DNA from: Acidimicrobiia bacterium
GTDB taxonomy: Bacteria; Actinomycetota; Acidimicrobiia; Acidimicrobiales; Ilumatobacteraceae
Reading direction: 5' to 3'
NCBI GenBank assembly: GCA_009927565.1
Contig: RFMT01000401.1
Location: 1-8,397, forward strand
DNA: 8,397 nucleotides
The notes under the pieces were generated by a model. It ran no database searches and was not told the origin of the DNA. It worked only from the letters and a program-made list of their open reading frames with translations. Positions 6,347-8,397 of this stretch are shown piece by piece (the stretch's first letter is position 1; every line of letters begins with the position of its first letter). The position numbers and the translations under genes are program-made.

Positions 6347-6358
6347 CTTGATTTCAAG
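6347..6358. promoter_or_regulatory. Palindrome CTTGATTTCAAG in the ald-potA divergent region, possible operator
   Basis: A perfect inverted repeat, CTTGA-TT-TCAAG, is centred about 36 bases upstream of the ald start, just upstream of the ald -10 and within the 94 bp shared with potA. It is too short and AT-rich to act as a terminator, so a protein binding site is more likely. Alanine dehydrogenase genes are often controlled by Lrp/AsnC-type regulators, but nothing here identifies the factor. Confidence 0.3.
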
Positions 6359-6411
6359 TTGATTGTGCGTGGGGGTTCAATGCAAGTGAGCGAAGTAAGT
6401 GGGCTTCGTTA

Positions 6412-7521
6412 GTGGCAAGTGAACGCGGTTCGGTTGAGTTAGTCAACGTCACCAAGCGTTATGGCGATGTCGTTGCAGTTGATTCTTTAAGTCTTGAAAT
6501 TAAGTCGGGCGAATTTCTTTCGCTGCTTGGCCCGAGTGGCTGTGGCAAAACAACTACTTTGCGAATGCTGGCCGGGTTCGAGCAACCTGATGAAGGATTT
6601 GTGCGCATAAGTGGTGAGTATGTGCAAGGTGTGCCACCGTACAAGCGAGATGTGAATACGGTGTTTCAGCACTATGCATTGTTTCCGCACATGAGTGTTG
6701 CCGAAAACGTTGCATACGGTCTGCGACAAAAAGGTGTTTCAAAAAGTGAGATTGGCAGCAAAGTAATTGAGGCCCTTGACATGGTGCAGATGTCAAAGAT
6801 GGCTAATCGGAAGCCACGGCAGTTATCTGGTGGGCAGCAACAGCGTGTTGCGGTGGCTCGTGCCTTAATCAATCGTCCGAGTATTTTGTTGCTTGACGAA
6901 CCTCTTGGCGCGCTTGACCGAAAATTGCGAGAAGAGATGCAGATTGAATTGAAACTTTTGCAGAGTCGATTAGGCATCACCTTTGTCTTTGTTACGCACG
7001 ATCAAGAAGAAGCGATGTCAATGTCAGACCGAATTGCGATTATGCTCAACGGTCATGTCGAACAACTGGGTGACCCTGAAACTGTCTATGAGCGACCCGC
7101 ATCGGCGTTTGTTGCTGGCTTCGTTGGTCGAAACAATTTTTGGCGAGGCGTCGCAACTTCTAATGGCGCGAAAGCCCAAGATGGCACAGTTTTTATTGCG
7201 ACCCGGCCAGAAGAATCTGTGCCCGCTGGTCAAGATGCGCTCGCCGCGGTGCGACCCGAGACGATCAACCTCTCGGCGACAAAACCGAGTTCTGAAGCCA
7301 ATTTTGTGAGTGCCAAAGTTGCGGGTGTTTCTCATTTCGGCGATGTGCTGCAATATGTCGTTACCGCTGGGTCTCGAGACTTGTTGGTTCAGGTGAGCCG
7401 CACAGACCCGTCTCGATTTGCGGTTGGAGATTCAGTCTGGTGCACGTGGTCGGCTGACGACGTTTATCTTTTCTCTGCGCGACAGGTTGATTTAGTGCTG
7501 GCAGGCACTGCTCACGCTTAA
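6412..7521 (+). CDS. potA: Spermidine/putrescine-type ABC transporter ATP-binding protein
   Basis: A 369-residue cytoplasmic ATPase that powers an ABC importer, probably for polyamines. Motifs are complete: Walker A GPSGCGKTT (40-48), Q-loop Q86 in VFQHYALFPHMSV, signature LSGGQQQR (138-145), Walker B ILLLDEP (158-164) with catalytic E163, D-loop GALD (166-169) and switch H196 in FVTHDQEEAMSMSDRI. Residues from about 240 form a regulatory TOBE-type domain including VRPETI and HFGDVLQYVV. The long FQHYALFPHMSVAENVAYGL and LGALDRKLREEMQIELK segments are typical of PotA, though related thiamine, iron or putrescine ATPases are similar. The start is GTG 6412; no other ATG, GTG or TTG is in frame between it and the upstream stop at 6349. 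No clear Shine-Dalgarno is seen; a weak TAAGTG (6396-6401) might be a -10. The neighbouring PotD-like gene 45 bp downstream supports the assignment. Confidence 0.88.
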   Translation: MASERGSVELVNVTKRYGDVVAVDSLSLEIKSGEFLSLLGPSGCGKTTTLRMLAGFEQPDEGFVRISGEYVQGVPPYKRDVNTVFQHYALFPHMSVAENVAYGLRQKGVSKSEIGSKVIEALDMVQMSKMANRKPRQLSGGQQQRVAVARALINRPSILLLDEPLGALDRKLREEMQIELKLLQSRLGITFVFVTHDQEEAMSMSDRIAIMLNGHVEQLGDPETVYERPASAFVAGFVGRNNFWRGVATSNGAKAQDGTVFIATRPEESVPAGQDALAAVRPETINLSATKPSSEANFVSAKVAGVSHFGDVLQYVVTAGSRDLLVQVSRTDPSRFAVGDSVWCTWSADDVYLFSARQVDLVLAGTAHA

Positions 7522-7530
7522 GGACGTGAC

Positions 7531-7536
7531 TATTAT
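7531..7536 (+). promoter_or_regulatory. Candidate -10 box between potA and the binding-protein gene
   Basis: TATTAT is a close match to the TATAAT consensus, with the predicted start near 7543 and a leader of about 24 bases. No good -35 is seen. It might give the binding protein extra expression beyond read-through from potA, as is common for solute-binding components. The 45 bp gap holds no terminator. Confidence 0.3.
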
Positions 7537-7555
7537 TCAAATAACACACAGAAAA

Positions 7556-7564
7556 TGGGGAAAG
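7556..7564 (+). promoter_or_regulatory. Ribosome binding site of the potD-like gene
   Basis: TGGGGAAAG is a purine-rich Shine-Dalgarno-like stretch, with its G-run about 6 bases before the ATG at 7567. It is the clearest such site in the window and fixes the start; most other genes here have none. Confidence 0.5.
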
Positions 7565-7566
7565 CA

Positions 7567-8397
7567 ATGAGTAACGAAAAAAAGCAATTGAAGATGTTGG
7601 CGCCCGAAGGTTTTCGTGAGAAACTTTCGCGACGTGCGTTCTTGCAAGGCGGCACGGCGCTCGCAGGTTTTGCTTTAGTCGCTGCGGCTTGCGGTTCTTC
7701 AGATGGCGACTCAGCAGAAGGTGGCGAGGCAAGTGGCGAGACTTTGGCTTCGGGTGACTGGAGCCGAGTAGTTAATCAGTCAAGTGGAACATTGGCAATG
7801 TACACCTGGGGCGACTACAACGACCCTGAGTTGGTGGGTGCTCTTGCCGCGTCAACTCTTAATGTGACGATGAAAGTCGACTACTACGCCAGCAACGAAG
7901 ACTTGATCACGAAGCTTGCAACTAGCGGCGGTGCAAGCGGTTTTGACATCGTTGTGCCGACTGGTCCGTACATTCCTCAGATGATCGAAAAAGGTTTGAT
8001 TCAGAAACTCGACAAATCATTGATTCCGAACATGGCCAATGTCGATCCGAATTATTTGGCGCAAGCGTGGGATCCGACAAATGATTATTCTGTATGCAAG
8101 AACTGGGGAACCGTGGGATATTTCTACGACTCTTCGAAAATTTCGAAAGAACTGACCACCTGGCAAGACTTCCTTGATGTCTGCATGGGCGAGGCGAGCG
8201 GCAACTGCGCCGTCATCGATGCTGCGCCAAACTATTGTGGCGCTTGGTTTTGGGCCAACGGCATCGACTGGAATACCGAAAAGGCCGAAGATCTTGATGC
8301 TTGCGAAAAGTTCTTAGTCGAAGAATTCGCTCAGCACGTCAAAGCATTCGACAGTTACCCATCAACGAAACTCGCCGAAGGAGCATATTCAATCGCG
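7567..8397 (+). CDS. potD: PotD-like polyamine ABC transporter substrate-binding lipoprotein (3' end outside window)
   Basis: The first 277 residues of a solute-binding protein; the frame is open to the window edge with no stop. The signal region has a twin-arginine motif S21-R-R-A-F-L-Q, a hydrophobic stretch and a lipobox A39-A-A-C42, so export by Tat with lipid anchoring at C42 is predicted. A Gly/Ser/Glu linker follows (43-73). The mature domain begins with LAMYTWGDYNDPEL (76-89), which lines up with the first strand and ligand-binding W-x-x-Y of PotD. Then come YASNEDLITKL (107-117), GFDIVVPTGPYIPQMI (125-140), a PNYLAQAWDPTNDYSV segment (161-176) and WGTVGYFYDSSKI (180-192), all matching PotD/PotF. 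Five further cysteines (177, 206, 214, 224, 246) are unusual for the family. The ligand could be spermidine, putrescine or a related amine. Most of the C-terminal part and the permease genes potB and potC would lie downstream. Confidence 0.88.
   Translation, partial: MSNEKKQLKMLAPEGFREKLSRRAFLQGGTALAGFALVAAACGSSDGDSAEGGEASGETLASGDWSRVVNQSSGTLAMYTWGDYNDPELVGALAASTLNVTMKVDYYASNEDLITKLATSGGASGFDIVVPTGPYIPQMIEKGLIQKLDKSLIPNMANVDPNYLAQAWDPTNDYSVCKNWGTVGYFYDSSKISKELTTWQDFLDVCMGEASGNCAVIDAAPNYCGAWFWANGIDWNTEKAEDLDACEKFLVEEFAQHVKAFDSYPSTKLAEGAYSIA

Noticed and set aside
7361..7732. 123-codon open frame on the minus strand spanning the potA end and the potD-like start
   Set aside because: It is antisense to two well-supported genes and its product is a basic, low-information sequence rich in Arg, Leu and Gln with no motif.
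1..8397. Mobile element, phage, CRISPR or defence system
   Set aside because: No transposase, integrase, terminal inverted repeats, spaced repeats or nuclease-like gene was found; all genes except the small zinc-ribbon protein belong to known housekeeping or transport families.

Overview
The window looks like ordinary chromosomal DNA from an actinobacterium of moderate GC content. Three things suggest this: lipoprotein signal peptides ending in an actinobacterial-style AAAC-G or SAC-G box, a GltD/Ddl/MurF/Ald gene set of actinobacterial flavour, and several genes with a TANNNT-type -10 box only 5-9 bases before the start codon and no clear Shine-Dalgarno. A compact aquatic member of Acidimicrobiia or a related lineage would fit, but that placement is inference. 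No tRNA, rRNA, CRISPR array, insertion sequence or phage gene is visible.

Layout, left to right: the 3' end of gltD (glutamate synthase small subunit, +); a two-LysM lipoprotein (+); ddl, D-Ala-D-Ala ligase (-); murF (+), divergent from ddl across 71 bp; an MFS exporter (-), whose stop codon overlaps that of murF; a 63-residue cysteine-rich zinc-ribbon protein (+), divergent from the exporter across 37 bp; ald, alanine dehydrogenase (-), ending 2 bp from the zinc-ribbon gene; then, divergent from ald, potA (+) and the 5' part of a potD-like binding lipoprotein (+), which runs off the right edge. From the LysM gene to potA the coding strand flips at every junction, with almost no intergenic DNA and no convincing intrinsic terminator.

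Functionally, several genes concern nitrogen and the cell wall. GltD and Ald connect ammonia to glutamate and alanine. Ddl joins two D-alanines and MurF adds that dipeptide to the UDP-MurNAc-tripeptide. The LysM lipoprotein probably sits on the outer membrane face and binds peptidoglycan. PotA and the PotD-like protein form the ATPase and solute-binding parts of a polyamine-type ABC importer, whose permeases must lie outside the window. No single system here is clearly new. The items most worth a second look are the small cysteine-rich protein, the set of probable leaderless promoters, a 21-bp-spaced direct repeat between ddl and murF, and the cysteine-rich version of PotD.
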